64,000 nt of DNA from Glaciimonas sp. PCH181 (GTDB taxonomy: Bacteria; Pseudomonadota; Gammaproteobacteria; Burkholderiales; Burkholderiaceae_D). The translations under genes and the position numbers were made by a program. Of the stretch, positions 26,438 to 36,535 are shown piece by piece. The stretch covers positions 1,601,646-1,665,645 of the forward strand of contig NZ_PYFP01000002.1 in the NCBI RefSeq assembly GCF_003056055.1, written 5' to 3'. The notes beneath the pieces are model-generated. The model saw nothing but the letters and a program-made list of their open reading frames with translations. It was not told the origin of the DNA and searched no databases. Position 1 is the first letter of the stretch; each line of letters opens with the position of its first letter.

Positions 26438-28423
26438 ATGTATAGAGCAAAATTCGCAACAAAATTGGCCGTTGGTATGTTGTTTTCCGTTGCTGCGTCG
26501 GTCATTGCATTGCCCGCAGCGGTCGCCCAAACGCGCCTCACCAATGCGAGCAATGTCGTTAATTATGCCGGTCAGGACGACGCGTTCCTGGCCTTGCGCA
26601 ATGCGTCTCGTGCTAACAAGGCGGATATGGTCGATGGACTGGCATCTGTTTTGAGCAATTATGATATCCCTTCTTACGTAGATTACTACCGCTTGAAGCC
26701 GCGGATCAAGGACCTGATCGCGCCGGAATCCGAAATTCGTGATTATCTGACGCGCTATGACGGCACCGCGATTGCAGACCGTTTGCGCAATGACTGGTTG
26801 TTAGAACTGGGCAAGGCGGGAATATGGACCACTTTCGACCAACAATATCCGTTGTTTGCACTGGACGACGATACCCAACTTAAATGCTACGCGCTGACAT
26901 CGAAAGCGTTAAAAGGCGGCAATGTTGCCGATGATGCGCGGGCGTTGCTGACGAATCCAAAGGATTACGGTCAGGGCTGCACTGATTTGATTGGTACTCT
27001 GGCGCAAAATAACCAATTCACGCAGGCAGATGTCTGGTTTCAGTTGCGGCTGGCGGTCGAATCCGGCTATGGCAACGTCGGCCGTCGTCTGGCCCCATTT
27101 TTAGATGCGACTGACGCCCAGATAGCGCAAGCGATTGACCGTTCATCCATCGTGGTGGCACGTGGCCCCGGCGCTGATCGGGCCGGTCATGAGCTATTTA
27201 TTGTGGCCCTGGGCCGGCTGGCGAAAAATGATCCATCTCAGGCTGCCGCTGCATTAACCGGGGCGGCTGATCAATTAAAACCTTCCGAGCGTGCTTTAGG
27301 TTGGGGGCAGATTGCATTGCAGGCGTCATTGAAGCTTGATCCGATGTCTGCTGATTATTGGCGCGCCGCGCAAGGCGCAATGCTCTCCTCGGATGGCTAT
27401 GAATGGCGGGTACGCGCTGCGTTACGCGCCGGTGATTGGCGTATGGTGAAGAGTAGTATCGAGGCCATGCCATCAGCGTTGCGGGACGATCCGACCTGGA
27501 TTTATTGGCTGGGCCGGTCGTTGCTGGCTGACGGGCGCAAGACTCAGGCGCATAAGCTATTTCAGTCGATTGCCGAACAGACTAATTTTTATGGTCAGCT
27601 GGCATTGGAAGAACTAGGCCAAAAAATCGTCGCCTTCTCAGCGCCATCCGTCATTACACCGCTTGAATTGGCGCCGATGCAAAAGAACGAGGGCTTTCGC
27701 CGCGCTTTCCGCTTTTTTGATATGGGTTTACGCTTCGAAGGCACGCGTGAATGGAACTGGGAACTGCGCAAAATGACGGATCGTCAGTTATTGGCCGCGG
27801 CCGAATTTGCCCGTCAGAGCGACGTGCTGGATCGGATGGTTAATACATCTGATCGGACCAAGTATGAAGTCGACTATACCCAACGCTTTCCATCGCCGCA
27901 TCGCGACGTGATGAGCAACAATACGCAGGCGCTTGGGCTGGATATGGCATGGGTGTACGGTGTGATTCGTCAAGAATCGCGTTTTGTTAAAACTGCGCGC
28001 TCAAATGTTGGCGCATCCGGGCTGATGCAATTAATGCCTGCGACGGCAAAGTATGTTGCGAAGAAAGTGGGATTCAGCGGTTTCACGCCCGATCAGGTGA
28101 ATGACGTGAACACGAACATTTTGCTCGGCACCAATTATTTGAGCATGGTGCTCAATGATCTGGATGGTTCGTTGCCAATGGCAACCGCCGCGTATAACGC
28201 CGGACCGGGACGGCCACGCGCATGGCGCGCAACGCTACCGGGCAATGTTGAAGGGGCGATTTTTGCGGAGTCGATTCCCTTCAATGAAACCCGTGGCTAT
28301 GTTAAAAATGTGCTTTCTAATGCGACCTATTATGCGGCGCTGTTTGATGGTCGGCCCCAATCATTGAAAGCGCGTTTGGGTTACGTGGCCCCGAAAAACT
28401 TTACGGCATCGGCATTGCCATAA
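26438..28423 (+). CDS. slt: Soluble lytic murein transglycosylase
   Basis: Periplasmic enzyme that cleaves peptidoglycan glycan strands to 1,6-anhydro-muropeptides. The 661-aa product has a signal peptide (residues 1-31, ending AAVAQ), a long alpha-helical superhelical U/L domain, and a C-terminal goose-lysozyme-like domain from about residue 505. The catalytic Glu is in VYGVIRQESRFVKTA, followed by SGLMQLMPATA and the AYNAGPGRP motif. All catalytic parts are intact. It lies divergent from the cyclo-ligase gene. Confidence 0.94.
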   Translation: MYRAKFATKLAVGMLFSVAASVIALPAAVAQTRLTNASNVVNYAGQDDAFLALRNASRANKADMVDGLASVLSNYDIPSYVDYYRLKPRIKDLIAPESEIRDYLTRYDGTAIADRLRNDWLLELGKAGIWTTFDQQYPLFALDDDTQLKCYALTSKALKGGNVADDARALLTNPKDYGQGCTDLIGTLAQNNQFTQADVWFQLRLAVESGYGNVGRRLAPFLDATDAQIAQAIDRSSIVVARGPGADRAGHELFIVALGRLAKNDPSQAAAALTGAADQLKPSERALGWGQIALQASLKLDPMSADYWRAAQGAMLSSDGYEWRVRAALRAGDWRMVKSSIEAMPSALRDDPTWIYWLGRSLLADGRKTQAHKLFQSIAEQTNFYGQLALEELGQKIVAFSAPSVITPLELAPMQKNEGFRRAFRFFDMGLRFEGTREWNWELRKMTDRQLLAAAEFARQSDVLDRMVNTSDRTKYEVDYTQRFPSPHRDVMSNNTQALGLDMAWVYGVIRQESRFVKTARSNVGASGLMQLMPATAKYVAKKVGFSGFTPDQVNDVNTNILLGTNYLSMVLNDLDGSLPMATAAYNAGPGRPRAWRATLPGNVEGAIFAESIPFNETRGYVKNVLSNATYYAALFDGRPQSLKARLGYVAPKNFTASALP

Positions 28424-28473
28424 GGAGCGTCGTAATAGTAATGTTTAACTATTCCATTTTAAGAAGATAACTT

Positions 28474-29175
28474 ATGCAAACTATAGAACCCGATGCAACG
28501 CTGTCAGAGGTATTGAAGAATGCAGGCAAACCAGGCTTGACCCTGGTGATCGGCAATAAGAATTATTCTTCATGGTCGATGCGGCCATGGGTCGCTTTAA
28601 CAGCATTCGGTATTCCGTTTAATGAAGTCCGTATTTTGCTCGATCAACCGACGACATCAACGGATATTTCTCACTATTCAGCGGCTGGAAAAGTGCCGGT
28701 GCTGTTGGTCGGCGATCTGCATATTTGGGATTCTCTGGCGATTTGTGAATATCTGGCGGAGCAATTCCCAGATGCTGGCCTATGGCCTAAGGATGTGGCG
28801 GCACGGGCGATTGCTCGCTCAGTTTGCGCCGAAATGCATTCGGGATTTATGGGGATTCGTTCGGCGATGTCGATGGATATTCGCGCTAGCCATCCGGGGC
28901 AGGGGCGTACGCCGCAGGCCCAAGGAGATATCGGACGGATTAGCGAAATTTGGGAAAATTGCTTGTCGGAATTCGGTCATCATCGCTTCCTGTTCGGCGA
29001 TTTTTCGATTGCCGATGCCTTCTTCGCGCCAGTCGTTATGCGCTTCCGTATTTTCGGTGTCTCATTGGCACCGGCGCTGCAAGCTTATGTCGAGCGCGTC
29101 CAAGCTCATCCGGCGGTTGCCAAATGGGTACGCGAAGCACTCGCAGAGGTAGAAATTTTGCCGGATCATGGGTAA
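28474..29175 (+). CDS. Glutathione S-transferase family protein
   Basis: A 233-aa protein with a thioredoxin-like N-terminal domain (LVIGNKNYSSWSMRPWVAL) whose serine pair is the likely glutathione-activating site. GKVPVLLVGDLHIWDSLAICEYL is the conserved cis-Pro/Asp-Ser glutathione-binding segment, and an all-helical C-terminal domain holds FGDFSIADAFFAPVVMRF. This arrangement is typical of a bacterial GST subgroup. The substrate is unknown. It follows slt by 50 bp and precedes cca. Confidence 0.9.
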   Translation: MQTIEPDATLSEVLKNAGKPGLTLVIGNKNYSSWSMRPWVALTAFGIPFNEVRILLDQPTTSTDISHYSAAGKVPVLLVGDLHIWDSLAICEYLAEQFPDAGLWPKDVAARAIARSVCAEMHSGFMGIRSAMSMDIRASHPGQGRTPQAQGDIGRISEIWENCLSEFGHHRFLFGDFSIADAFFAPVVMRFRIFGVSLAPALQAYVERVQAHPAVAKWVREALAEVEILPDHG

Positions 29176-29257
29176 TGGTATGTTGCTGGAATGTGTGCTG
29201 CATCGGTATAGGGTATAGCGTCGGACTATTCTTGCAGCCCACAAAAATGATTAATTT

Positions 29258-30553
29258 ATGCCGATGAAAATCTACGTTGTGGGCGGTGCGGTGCGCGACG
29301 CGTTGCTTGGTCTGCCCGTAAAAGATCGTGATTTCGTGGTGGTTGGCGCTACCCCGGAGGAAATGCTTGCGCGCGGTTTTCGGCCTGTTGGTAAAGATTT
29401 TCCGGTGTTTTTGCATCCCGATACGCAAGAAGAATATGCATTGGCGCGGACCGAGCGCAAGACCGCGCCCGGTTACCGCGGCTTTGTGTTTCATGCGGCG
29501 TCCGATGTCACGCTGGAGCAAGATTTAATCCGCCGCGATTTGACCATTAACGCGATTGCACGCGCTGACGACGGCACACTGGTGGATCCGTTCGGCGGCC
29601 AGCAAGACTTGCAGGCGCGCGTGTTTCGGCACGTATCGGCGGCTTTTTCAGAAGATCCTGTGCGGGTTTTACGGATCGCCAGATTTGCTGCGCGCTTCAC
29701 TGATTTTTCGGTCGCGCCGGAAACCAACGCGCTGATGCAGCAGATGGTGGCGGCGGGCGAAGTTGATGCATTAGTGCCGGAACGGGTTTGGCAAGAGTTG
29801 TCACGCGGCTTGATGGAAGCACACCCGTCACGCATGTTTGAGGTGTTGCGCAACTGTGGCGCATTGGCGAGAATTTTGCCTGAACTGGACGTTTTGTGGG
29901 GCGTCCCGCAACCGGCAGAATATCATCCAGAAATCGATACCGGCGTGCATGCAATGATGGTGATCGATACCGCCGCAAAAGAAAATTTCGCGCTGCCGGT
30001 ACGCTTTGCCGCATTGATGCATGACCTTGGCAAGGGCGTTACACCGACTGCCGAATGGCCTGCGCATCATGGACATGAAGCGTTGGGCGTTAAGTTGGTT
30101 GAGCAGGTTTGTCAGCGGCTAAAAGTACCTGGCGAAGTGCGCGATCTGGCGCTAATGACGACGCGTGAACATGGCAATATTGGTCGTGCGTTGGCGCTCA
30201 AGGCGAGCACGCTCGTGACGCTGTTTGGACGTTGCGATGCGTTTCGCAAACCGCAGCGCTTTATTGCCATGGTGGAAGCGACCGAATGCGATTATCGCGG
30301 CAGAACTGGCTATGAAGAGCGCGCATTTTCGCAGCGTGCTTATTTAGAAGCCACGCTGGCCGCAGCGCAATCGGTCAATGCTGGCGTGATTGCAGGGATG
30401 TTTTCTCAACAGCCGCAACGGATACCGGAGGCCATTTATGCAGCGCGGATTTCTGCGGTTGACGTATTGGTGCAGGCGCAACGCGCAGCAGCTAATCAAG
30501 TTGATGATATTAATAAAAGTGCCGAAAAGCCGCAGAATAAAACAATTGAATAA
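29258..30553 (+). CDS. cca: Multifunctional CCA-adding tRNA nucleotidyltransferase
   Basis: Adds or repairs the 3' CCA of tRNA. The 431-aa class II enzyme opens with YVVGGAVRDALLG and KDRDFVVVGATPEEM, which hold the metal-binding Asp residues. RRDLTINAIA and EDPVRVLRIARFAARF follow as nucleotide and RNA binding motifs. The C-terminal HD domain, with MHDLGKGVTP, gives the phosphatase/phosphodiesterase function of the multifunctional form. The tail is low-complexity and polar. The ATG at 29264 is an equally possible start. Confidence 0.96.
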   Translation: MPMKIYVVGGAVRDALLGLPVKDRDFVVVGATPEEMLARGFRPVGKDFPVFLHPDTQEEYALARTERKTAPGYRGFVFHAASDVTLEQDLIRRDLTINAIARADDGTLVDPFGGQQDLQARVFRHVSAAFSEDPVRVLRIARFAARFTDFSVAPETNALMQQMVAAGEVDALVPERVWQELSRGLMEAHPSRMFEVLRNCGALARILPELDVLWGVPQPAEYHPEIDTGVHAMMVIDTAAKENFALPVRFAALMHDLGKGVTPTAEWPAHHGHEALGVKLVEQVCQRLKVPGEVRDLALMTTREHGNIGRALALKASTLVTLFGRCDAFRKPQRFIAMVEATECDYRGRTGYEERAFSQRAYLEATLAAAQSVNAGVIAGMFSQQPQRIPEAIYAARISAVDVLVQAQRAAANQVDDINKSAEKPQNKTIE

Positions 30554-30650
30554 TACTTGCTTGATCGCCGCTAAACCTTATTTATAAAGTCCGCCTTTCG
30601 TACCAGTCTGGCGTCCGCGATGCACGTTTTTGCTATAGAGAGAATGCAAC

Positions 30651-31379
30651 ATGACATCGAGCGATGGCGCGACGCCTTCCAGTATCAGCGGCTCCGACAA
30701 ATCTATTGGCGGTATGCCGATTAAGCCGATCACGCCGCTCCAGATACCGACGATTTTTGTCAAAGAATTGTCGCGACATGCGCGCAAGCGCTTGTTGCGG
30801 CATTTTTTAGCATTGGATAGTGGCGATCGGCTATTGCGTTTTGGTTCGGTGTTGCCAGACCAATTGGTGGCGCGTTACGTTGAGAATTTGGATTTTTCCC
30901 GCGATACCGTTTTCGGTGTTTACGACAGAAAATTGCGATTGCTTGGCGTGGGCCATCTGGCATTCGCACCACGTGAGGCGCTACCTTCGATGCGTGCCGC
31001 GACGACCAAAGAGCGGGTCGCCGAATTTGGTGTTTCGGTCTCTGCTATCGCACGTGGTATGGGTGTCGGTACGCGTTTGTTTGCGCGTGCCGGGATTCAT
31101 TGCCGCAATGCCGATATCGATACTTTGTACATGCATTGTTTATCGTCAAATAAGGTCATGATGCATATTGCCAAAAAAGCGGGCATGACGATTCATCGCG
31201 ACTATGGCGAGGCCGACGCCTATCTTAAATTATTGCCTGCCAGTGCCGCGACTCTAATGCAGGAAGCTATGCAGGAACAAGCGGCTACGCTGGATTACAC
31301 GCTCAAGGCGAACGTGCGGGCAGCCTTAAAATGGTTGAGTAATTTGCCAGGAATTAAACGTGATAAAGGCGGCGTATAG
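30651..31379 (+). CDS. GNAT-family N-acetyltransferase
   Basis: A 242-aa protein with a disordered N-terminus (first 30 residues rich in Ser, Gly and Pro) and a central GNAT fold. The acetyl-CoA loop is probably VSAIARGMGVGTRLFARA (about 135-152), and HCLSSNKVMMHIAKKAGM is a typical C-terminal GNAT motif. The substrate is unknown. A helical extension of about 40 residues follows the fold. It lies 97 bp after cca and just before phhA on the same strand. Confidence 0.8.
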   Translation: MTSSDGATPSSISGSDKSIGGMPIKPITPLQIPTIFVKELSRHARKRLLRHFLALDSGDRLLRFGSVLPDQLVARYVENLDFSRDTVFGVYDRKLRLLGVGHLAFAPREALPSMRAATTKERVAEFGVSVSAIARGMGVGTRLFARAGIHCRNADIDTLYMHCLSSNKVMMHIAKKAGMTIHRDYGEADAYLKLLPASAATLMQEAMQEQAATLDYTLKANVRAALKWLSNLPGIKRDKGGV

Positions 31380-31413
31380 TTGAGCCGTGTAGTTGATTTT
31401 TAGGATAATGAGA

Positions 31414-32322
31414 ATGAATAAGCAGGACAGTAGTGCAGTGAACATCGATGATTTTTTTGCCACCGTTGCCGAGAAATCGGACGGGGCCGGGCTGCGCGGC
31501 GACTATAGCAAAATCGACGCCCAATATGTTGTGGAGCAGGAATGGGAAGCTTATACGCCTGAGCAACATGCTTTGTGGCGGCGCTTATATCAGCGGCAGG
31601 CCAAGTTGATCCCCGGGCGCGCCTGCGATGTCTTTATCGACAGTCTGGAACGCTTGAATATTGCCGATGGCATTCCGCATTTCGAGCGCAGTTCTGACTT
31701 GCTATTCAAGGCAACCGGCTGGCGTTTGGTTGCTGTGCCGGGTTTGGTGCCGGATCATACATTTTTTGATCATCTGGCAAATCGCCGCTTTCCGGTGACA
31801 GTCTGGTTACGCGAGCCGGAAGAGTTTGACTATATCGTCGAGCCAGATGTTTTTCACGATTTTTTTGGCCACGTGCCGCTGTTATTTAATCCAATTTTTG
31901 CGGACCATTTACAGGAATATGGCAAAGGTGGATTGAAGGCATTGAAAGTCGATGGACTGGCGCTGTTGGCACGTCTGTATTGGTACACGATTGAATTCGG
32001 GCTGATTGAAAGTCCGCAAGGCTTACGGGTGTATGGGGCCGGCATTTTGTCTTCGGGCGGAGAGATTGAGCACTGCCTGACTAGTCCTGCGCCGCGTCGG
32101 ATTCCGTTTAATCTGGAACGCGTGATGCGCACCTTGTATAAAATTGATTCTTATCAGGAGACCTATTTTGTCATTCGCGATTTTCAGCAATTATTCACCG
32201 ATACTGCGCCAGACTTTTTGCCGCTTTATCAAAAGTTGGCATCATTGACGCCCTTACCCGCGAATGAATTACAGCTCGGCGAGATCAATTTTCCGGCAAA
32301 TGAAATTGCCCAAGAATTGTAA
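31414..32322 (+). CDS. phhA: Phenylalanine 4-monooxygenase
   Basis: Pterin- and iron-dependent hydroxylase that turns phenylalanine into tyrosine. The 302-aa product lacks a regulatory ACT domain, as bacterial forms do. Iron ligands are visible: the two histidines in EPDVFHDFFGHVPLLF and the glutamate of YWYTIEFGLIE. The pterin/substrate segment RRFPVTVWLREPEEFDYI precedes them. ATG at 31414 is chosen because AGGAT lies 7 nt upstream; an in-frame TTG (31393) and ATG (31408) are weaker. Next to an indolepyruvate oxidoreductase, which suggests aromatic amino-acid turnover. Confidence 0.95.
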   Translation: MNKQDSSAVNIDDFFATVAEKSDGAGLRGDYSKIDAQYVVEQEWEAYTPEQHALWRRLYQRQAKLIPGRACDVFIDSLERLNIADGIPHFERSSDLLFKATGWRLVAVPGLVPDHTFFDHLANRRFPVTVWLREPEEFDYIVEPDVFHDFFGHVPLLFNPIFADHLQEYGKGGLKALKVDGLALLARLYWYTIEFGLIESPQGLRVYGAGILSSGGEIEHCLTSPAPRRIPFNLERVMRTLYKIDSYQETYFVIRDFQQLFTDTAPDFLPLYQKLASLTPLPANELQLGEINFPANEIAQEL

Positions 32323-32782
32323 TCGGCAGTAAAGATTTGTGGAAAAGCCCATAGCATCGGGCAAAAAAAAAGCGGATTCTGCCGGGGAGAGCAGAATCCG
32401 CAACTAGTGATTAATGGGAACACTAGAGGGAGGGATGCATGAAGCAGCTGGTCCAGGGGAGGTCATCAACCGCTTCAAGCAAGTCTCTATTACACCCGTT
32501 GGGCCGCTGGTTTTCCATCTGACTTACGCCTTGTTACAGTTGTTACGCAAACGCAATTCTGGGCAGAGTGCGATGGGCGGTCTGGTTCGTGCGCTGTTGC
32601 GAGGATTGGCTTATTATTAGTTGCAGGAATCAGCTGTATATCAGTTTCAGAAACAACCGCAGCAAAAGTAGCGTTGAACATACAAAAAAGAACGATTTAC
32701 TCACAAAGTAACACCGTTTTAATCGTGCGGGTGACCCCACTCGCAGTGCATGCAAAAACATAATTTTTGGCACGGAGACTGA
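32323..32782. other. Intergenic region between phhA and the oxidoreductase
   Basis: 460 bp holding the minus-strand terminator at 32363-32401 and then sequence with no clear protein gene. A 68-codon plus-strand frame at 32414-32620 has an SD-like GAGGGAGGG near its inner start but no recognisable family. The oxidoreductase promoter must lie at the right end. Confidence 0.5.
32363..32401 (-). terminator. Minus-strand terminator with no gene in front of it
   Basis: Eleven-bp perfect stem (gcggattctgc / gcagaatccgc, 8-nt loop). The nine As on its left read as nine Ts after the hairpin on the minus strand, so it is a minus-strand terminator. No annotated minus-strand gene ends here. Confidence 0.8.
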
Positions 32783-35700
32783 ATGAACGCACCACTCTCG
32801 GCACAATTGCTGCCAACCGACTCGCCTGATTCTGAGGCAACATCCCCTGACATTGCCCCTATTTCGCTGGACGATAAATTTTCGTTGGAGCATGGGCGCG
32901 CTTTTATGACCGGCACGCAGGCGATCATACGATTGCCGATGTTGCAACATCAGCGCGATGTGATGGCGGGATTGAACACCGCTGGATTTATTACCGGTTA
33001 TCGCGGTTCGCCATTGGGCAGCGTCGATCTGACGGCGGCCAAGGCAAAAAAATATCTCGACGCTCAAAATATCAAATTCCATCCCGGCATGAATGAGGAT
33101 CTGGCCGCGACCAGTGTTTGGGGTACGCAGCAGGTTAACTTATTCCCTGGCGCGCAGTACGATGGCGTGTTCGGGTTGTGGTACGGCAAAGGCCCCGGCG
33201 TGGACCGCTGCGGCGACGTGTTTAAGCATGCGAATATGGCCGGCACGTCTAAACATGGCGGCGTTCTGGTATTGGCTGGCGATGATCACGCTGCCAAATC
33301 ATCGACCACCGCGCATCAGAGTGAGCATATTTTAAAGGCCTGCGGGATTCCTGTGCTGTATCCGTCTTCGGTGCAGGAATATCTGGATTACGGGATGCAT
33401 GGCTGGGCGATGAGTCGCTATACCGGTTTGTGGGTGGCGATGAAATGCGTAACCGATTTGGTGGAATCCGGCGCTTCGGTCGAACTCGACCCGGGCCGGG
33501 TGCAAATTGTTTTGCCGACAGATTTTGAAATGCCTGCGGATGGTTTAAATATCCGTTTGCCAGATACTGTGCTGGGGCAAGAAGCACGGATGAACAACTA
33601 CAAATGGTATGCCGCGCTCGCCTATGCGCGGGCCAACAAGTTAAATAAGATTATTTGGGACAGCCCGCACGCCAAAATTGGCATCATCACCGCTGGTAAA
33701 TCGTACCTCGATACACGGCAAGCGTTGGCCGATCTGGGGATTGATGAAGAGATTGCGCGTGATATCGGGATTCGCTTGTTCAAAGTCGGTATGACCTGGC
33801 CGCTGGAAGCTGAAGGTGTGCGGGAATTTGCACAAGGTTTGGAAGAAATTCTGGTGGTGGAAGAAAAACGTCAAATTCTGGAGTATCAACTCAAGGAAGA
33901 ATTATATAACTGGCGCGATGACGTCCGTCCGCGTGTGGTCGGCAAATTTGATGATACGGGCGAGTGGAGCAATCATGGCGCTGGTCATGGCGATTGGTTG
34001 TTGCCTGCGACGTATGAACTGAATCCGGCGCAAATCGCGCGCGCAATAGCGACGCGGATTTCGAAGTATTTTGAAGGCCATCCGGTCGCAAAAAGGGTGC
34101 AGGAGCGCGTCGCCTATCTGGAGGCGAAAGAAACCCTGCTCAATATCAGCAGCAAGCCTGACCCAAACAAAGATCGCGTGCCGCATTTTTGCTCCGGTTG
34201 TCCGCATAATACCTCGACCAAATTGCCTGAAGGCAGCCGTGGGCTGGCGGGTATCGGTTGCCATTACATGGTGCTGTGGATGGATCGCGAAACATCGACA
34301 TTCACGCATATGGGCGGAGAAGGCGTGAATTGGATCGGTCAGGCGCCTTTCACCAGCGAAAAACATGTGTTTGCTAATCTGGGCGATGGTACTTATTTCC
34401 ACTCGGGTTTGCTGGCGATTCGCGCTTCGGTGGCGGCCAAGGTCAATATTACCTACAAGATTTTATATAACGACGCTGTAGCGATGACCGGCGGCCAGGC
34501 TTTTGATGGCCCACTTGATCCGGCGATGATTTCGCGCCAGATTGCGGCCGAAGGCGTATCGCCGATTATTGTTGTGACCGATGAGCCGGATAAATATCCA
34601 TCATCGACCAACTGGGCACCCGGCGTGACGATTCGTCACCGCAGCGAACTGGATGCCGTCCAGCGCGAGCTGCGCGAAATCGTTGGTACGTCTGCGATGA
34701 TTTATGACCAGACTTGTGCGTCAGAAAAACGTCGCCGTCGGAAACGTAATGAATATCCGGATCCTGCCAAACGTGCAGTGATTAATGAGGCTGTCTGCGA
34801 AGGTTGTGGCGACTGTAGCGTGCAATCGAATTGCCTGTCGGTGGAGCCGTTAGAAACCGAATTTGGTCGTAAGCGCCAGATAAATCAATCGTCTTGTAAT
34901 AAGGATTTTTCGTGCGTGACCGGATTTTGTCCGAGTTTTGTCACTGTGGAGGGGGGCAATCTGAAAAAGCCGCCTAAAATCGCGAGCAAACCGAGCACAG
35001 CCAATGTGACGAATCCAGCTGGCGAACCGGCGGTAAGCTTACCAACACCGATTTTGCCAACGACTGAAAAGCCTTACGGCATTCTGGTGACTGGTATCGG
35101 TGGCACTGGCGTGGTCACGATTGGACAGATTCTGGCGATGGCGGCGCATGTGGAGGGCAAGGGTTGCTCGGTGCTCGACATGAGCGGGCTTGCGCAAAAG
35201 GGCGGGCCGGTGATGTCGCATGTACGCTTGGCGGATCACCCTGATGATATCTACTCCACTCGCGTCGGTACGGGCGATGCTGATCTGGTGATCGGTTGCG
35301 ATGCAATTGTCACGGCCAGTCGCGATGCGTTGTCCCGTATGGGCGAAGGGCGCACGTTTGCGGCAATAAATTCTACGCCTACACCAACGGCTGCGTTTGT
35401 GAAAAATCCAGACTGGCAGTCGCCGGATGCGGCAGCCGAGAAGGATATCCGCACGGCCTGTGGGAATGATCGGGTTGAGTTTATTGATGCAGGCAGAATC
35501 GCCACGACTTTAATGGGTGATGGGATTGCTACCAATATGTTCATGCTCGGGTATGCATGGCAAAAAGGCTGGGTGCCATTGGCCGAAGCGTCGTTGTTGC
35601 GCGCAATTGAATTGAATGCTTTGCAAGTTAGCTTCAATAAACAGGCTTTTTCGTGGGGACGCACGGCAGCCTGTGATCCGATCGGCATAGATCAGCGCAC

Positions 35701-36436
35701 ACGTTCGACCAATAATCCGGCGCAAGTGATAACGTTTAAGCGGACGCCAACACTGGATGAGGTGATCAAGCGCCGTGTGGCTTTTTTGACGGCGTATCAG
35801 AATGCTGCCTACGCTGAGCAATATCGCGCTTTTGTTACTCGGGTACAAAATGCTGAGCAAGAGATAAAACGGCATTTGCCTGCGGAGGATGGGGCGCGTG
35901 CGCCATCGCGATTAAGTATGGCGGTGGCAACGTATTTGTTTAAGTTGATGGCTTACAAAGACGAATATGAAGTAGCGCGGTTATATACCGACGGTGCTTT
36001 CAACGCCAAAATTGCGGGCATGTTTGAAGGCGATTACAAGCTTAAATTTCATTTGGCACCACCGTTGTTTTCCAAGCGCGATGCTAAAGGACATTTAATC
36101 AAGCAAGAGTTTGGGCCGTGGATGATGCGCGCTTTTGGGATACTGGCTAAAGGCAAGTTCCTGCGCGGGAGCAAGCTGGATATTTTTGGCTATACCGCAG
36201 AGCGCAAGGAGGAGCGGGAGCTAATCGTGCATTACCGTCAAACGATTGAGGCCTTGTTGCCGCGATTAACTTCTGAAAATGTGGCGCGCGCAGTCGCTAT
36301 TGCCAGTATTCCGGAGGAAATTCGGGGTTATGGCCACATTAAGGATCGGCATTTGGTGGCTGCGCGGCTGAAAGAAAAACAGTTGATAAGCGAATTTGAT
36401 CATCCATCGCCGGTATCGCATTCGATTGCTGCGTAA
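32783..36436 (+). CDS. Fused indolepyruvate ferredoxin oxidoreductase
   Basis: Single-chain, 1217-aa version of the IorAB enzyme, which decarboxylates aryl pyruvates (from Phe, Tyr, Trp) to aryl-acetyl-CoA with ferredoxin. Order: N-terminal pyrimidine-type domain (GFITGYRGSPLGSVD); TPP domain with FCSGCPHNTST and GDGTYFHSG ... NDAVAMTGGQ; a cysteine-rich iron-sulfur segment (VCEGCGDCSVQSNC, then SCNKDFSCVTGFCPS, about 675-715); the gamma domain (LVTGIGGTGVVTIGQIL); and a C-terminal domain of unknown role. Its substrate range is inferred from family and from phhA next door. Confidence 0.92.
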   Translation: MNAPLSAQLLPTDSPDSEATSPDIAPISLDDKFSLEHGRAFMTGTQAIIRLPMLQHQRDVMAGLNTAGFITGYRGSPLGSVDLTAAKAKKYLDAQNIKFHPGMNEDLAATSVWGTQQVNLFPGAQYDGVFGLWYGKGPGVDRCGDVFKHANMAGTSKHGGVLVLAGDDHAAKSSTTAHQSEHILKACGIPVLYPSSVQEYLDYGMHGWAMSRYTGLWVAMKCVTDLVESGASVELDPGRVQIVLPTDFEMPADGLNIRLPDTVLGQEARMNNYKWYAALAYARANKLNKIIWDSPHAKIGIITAGKSYLDTRQALADLGIDEEIARDIGIRLFKVGMTWPLEAEGVREFAQGLEEILVVEEKRQILEYQLKEELYNWRDDVRPRVVGKFDDTGEWSNHGAGHGDWLLPATYELNPAQIARAIATRISKYFEGHPVAKRVQERVAYLEAKETLLNISSKPDPNKDRVPHFCSGCPHNTSTKLPEGSRGLAGIGCHYMVLWMDRETSTFTHMGGEGVNWIGQAPFTSEKHVFANLGDGTYFHSGLLAIRASVAAKVNITYKILYNDAVAMTGGQAFDGPLDPAMISRQIAAEGVSPIIVVTDEPDKYPSSTNWAPGVTIRHRSELDAVQRELREIVGTSAMIYDQTCASEKRRRRKRNEYPDPAKRAVINEAVCEGCGDCSVQSNCLSVEPLETEFGRKRQINQSSCNKDFSCVTGFCPSFVTVEGGNLKKPPKIASKPSTANVTNPAGEPAVSLPTPILPTTEKPYGILVTGIGGTGVVTIGQILAMAAHVEGKGCSVLDMSGLAQKGGPVMSHVRLADHPDDIYSTRVGTGDADLVIGCDAIVTASRDALSRMGEGRTFAAINSTPTPTAAFVKNPDWQSPDAAAEKDIRTACGNDRVEFIDAGRIATTLMGDGIATNMFMLGYAWQKGWVPLAEASLLRAIELNALQVSFNKQAFSWGRTAACDPIGIDQRTRSTNNPAQVITFKRTPTLDEVIKRRVAFLTAYQNAAYAEQYRAFVTRVQNAEQEIKRHLPAEDGARAPSRLSMAVATYLFKLMAYKDEYEVARLYTDGAFNAKIAGMFEGDYKLKFHLAPPLFSKRDAKGHLIKQEFGPWMMRAFGILAKGKFLRGSKLDIFGYTAERKEERELIVHYRQTIEALLPRLTSENVARAVAIASIPEEIRGYGHIKDRHLVAARLKEKQLISEFDHPSPVSHSIAA

Positions 36437-36465
36437 GTTTCCGTACTACTTGAAGCGTATTTGTG

Positions 36466-36497
36466 AAAAAAATGGCCGAATATATTCGGCCATTTTT
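36466..36497. terminator. Bidirectional terminator
   Basis: Near-perfect palindrome with arms aaaatggccgaata / tattcggccatttt, A-run before and T-run after, between the convergent oxidoreductase and Wzz-like genes. Confidence 0.93.
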
Positions 36498-36535
36498 CTT
36501 TTTCGATGCTAACTAGGTCAGCGCGATCAATGTGT

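Noticed and set aside
32414..32620. 68-codon frame before the oxidoreductase
   Set aside because: An SD-like GAGGGAGGG lies nearby but the spacing is poor, and no family is recognised. Left in the intergenic description only.
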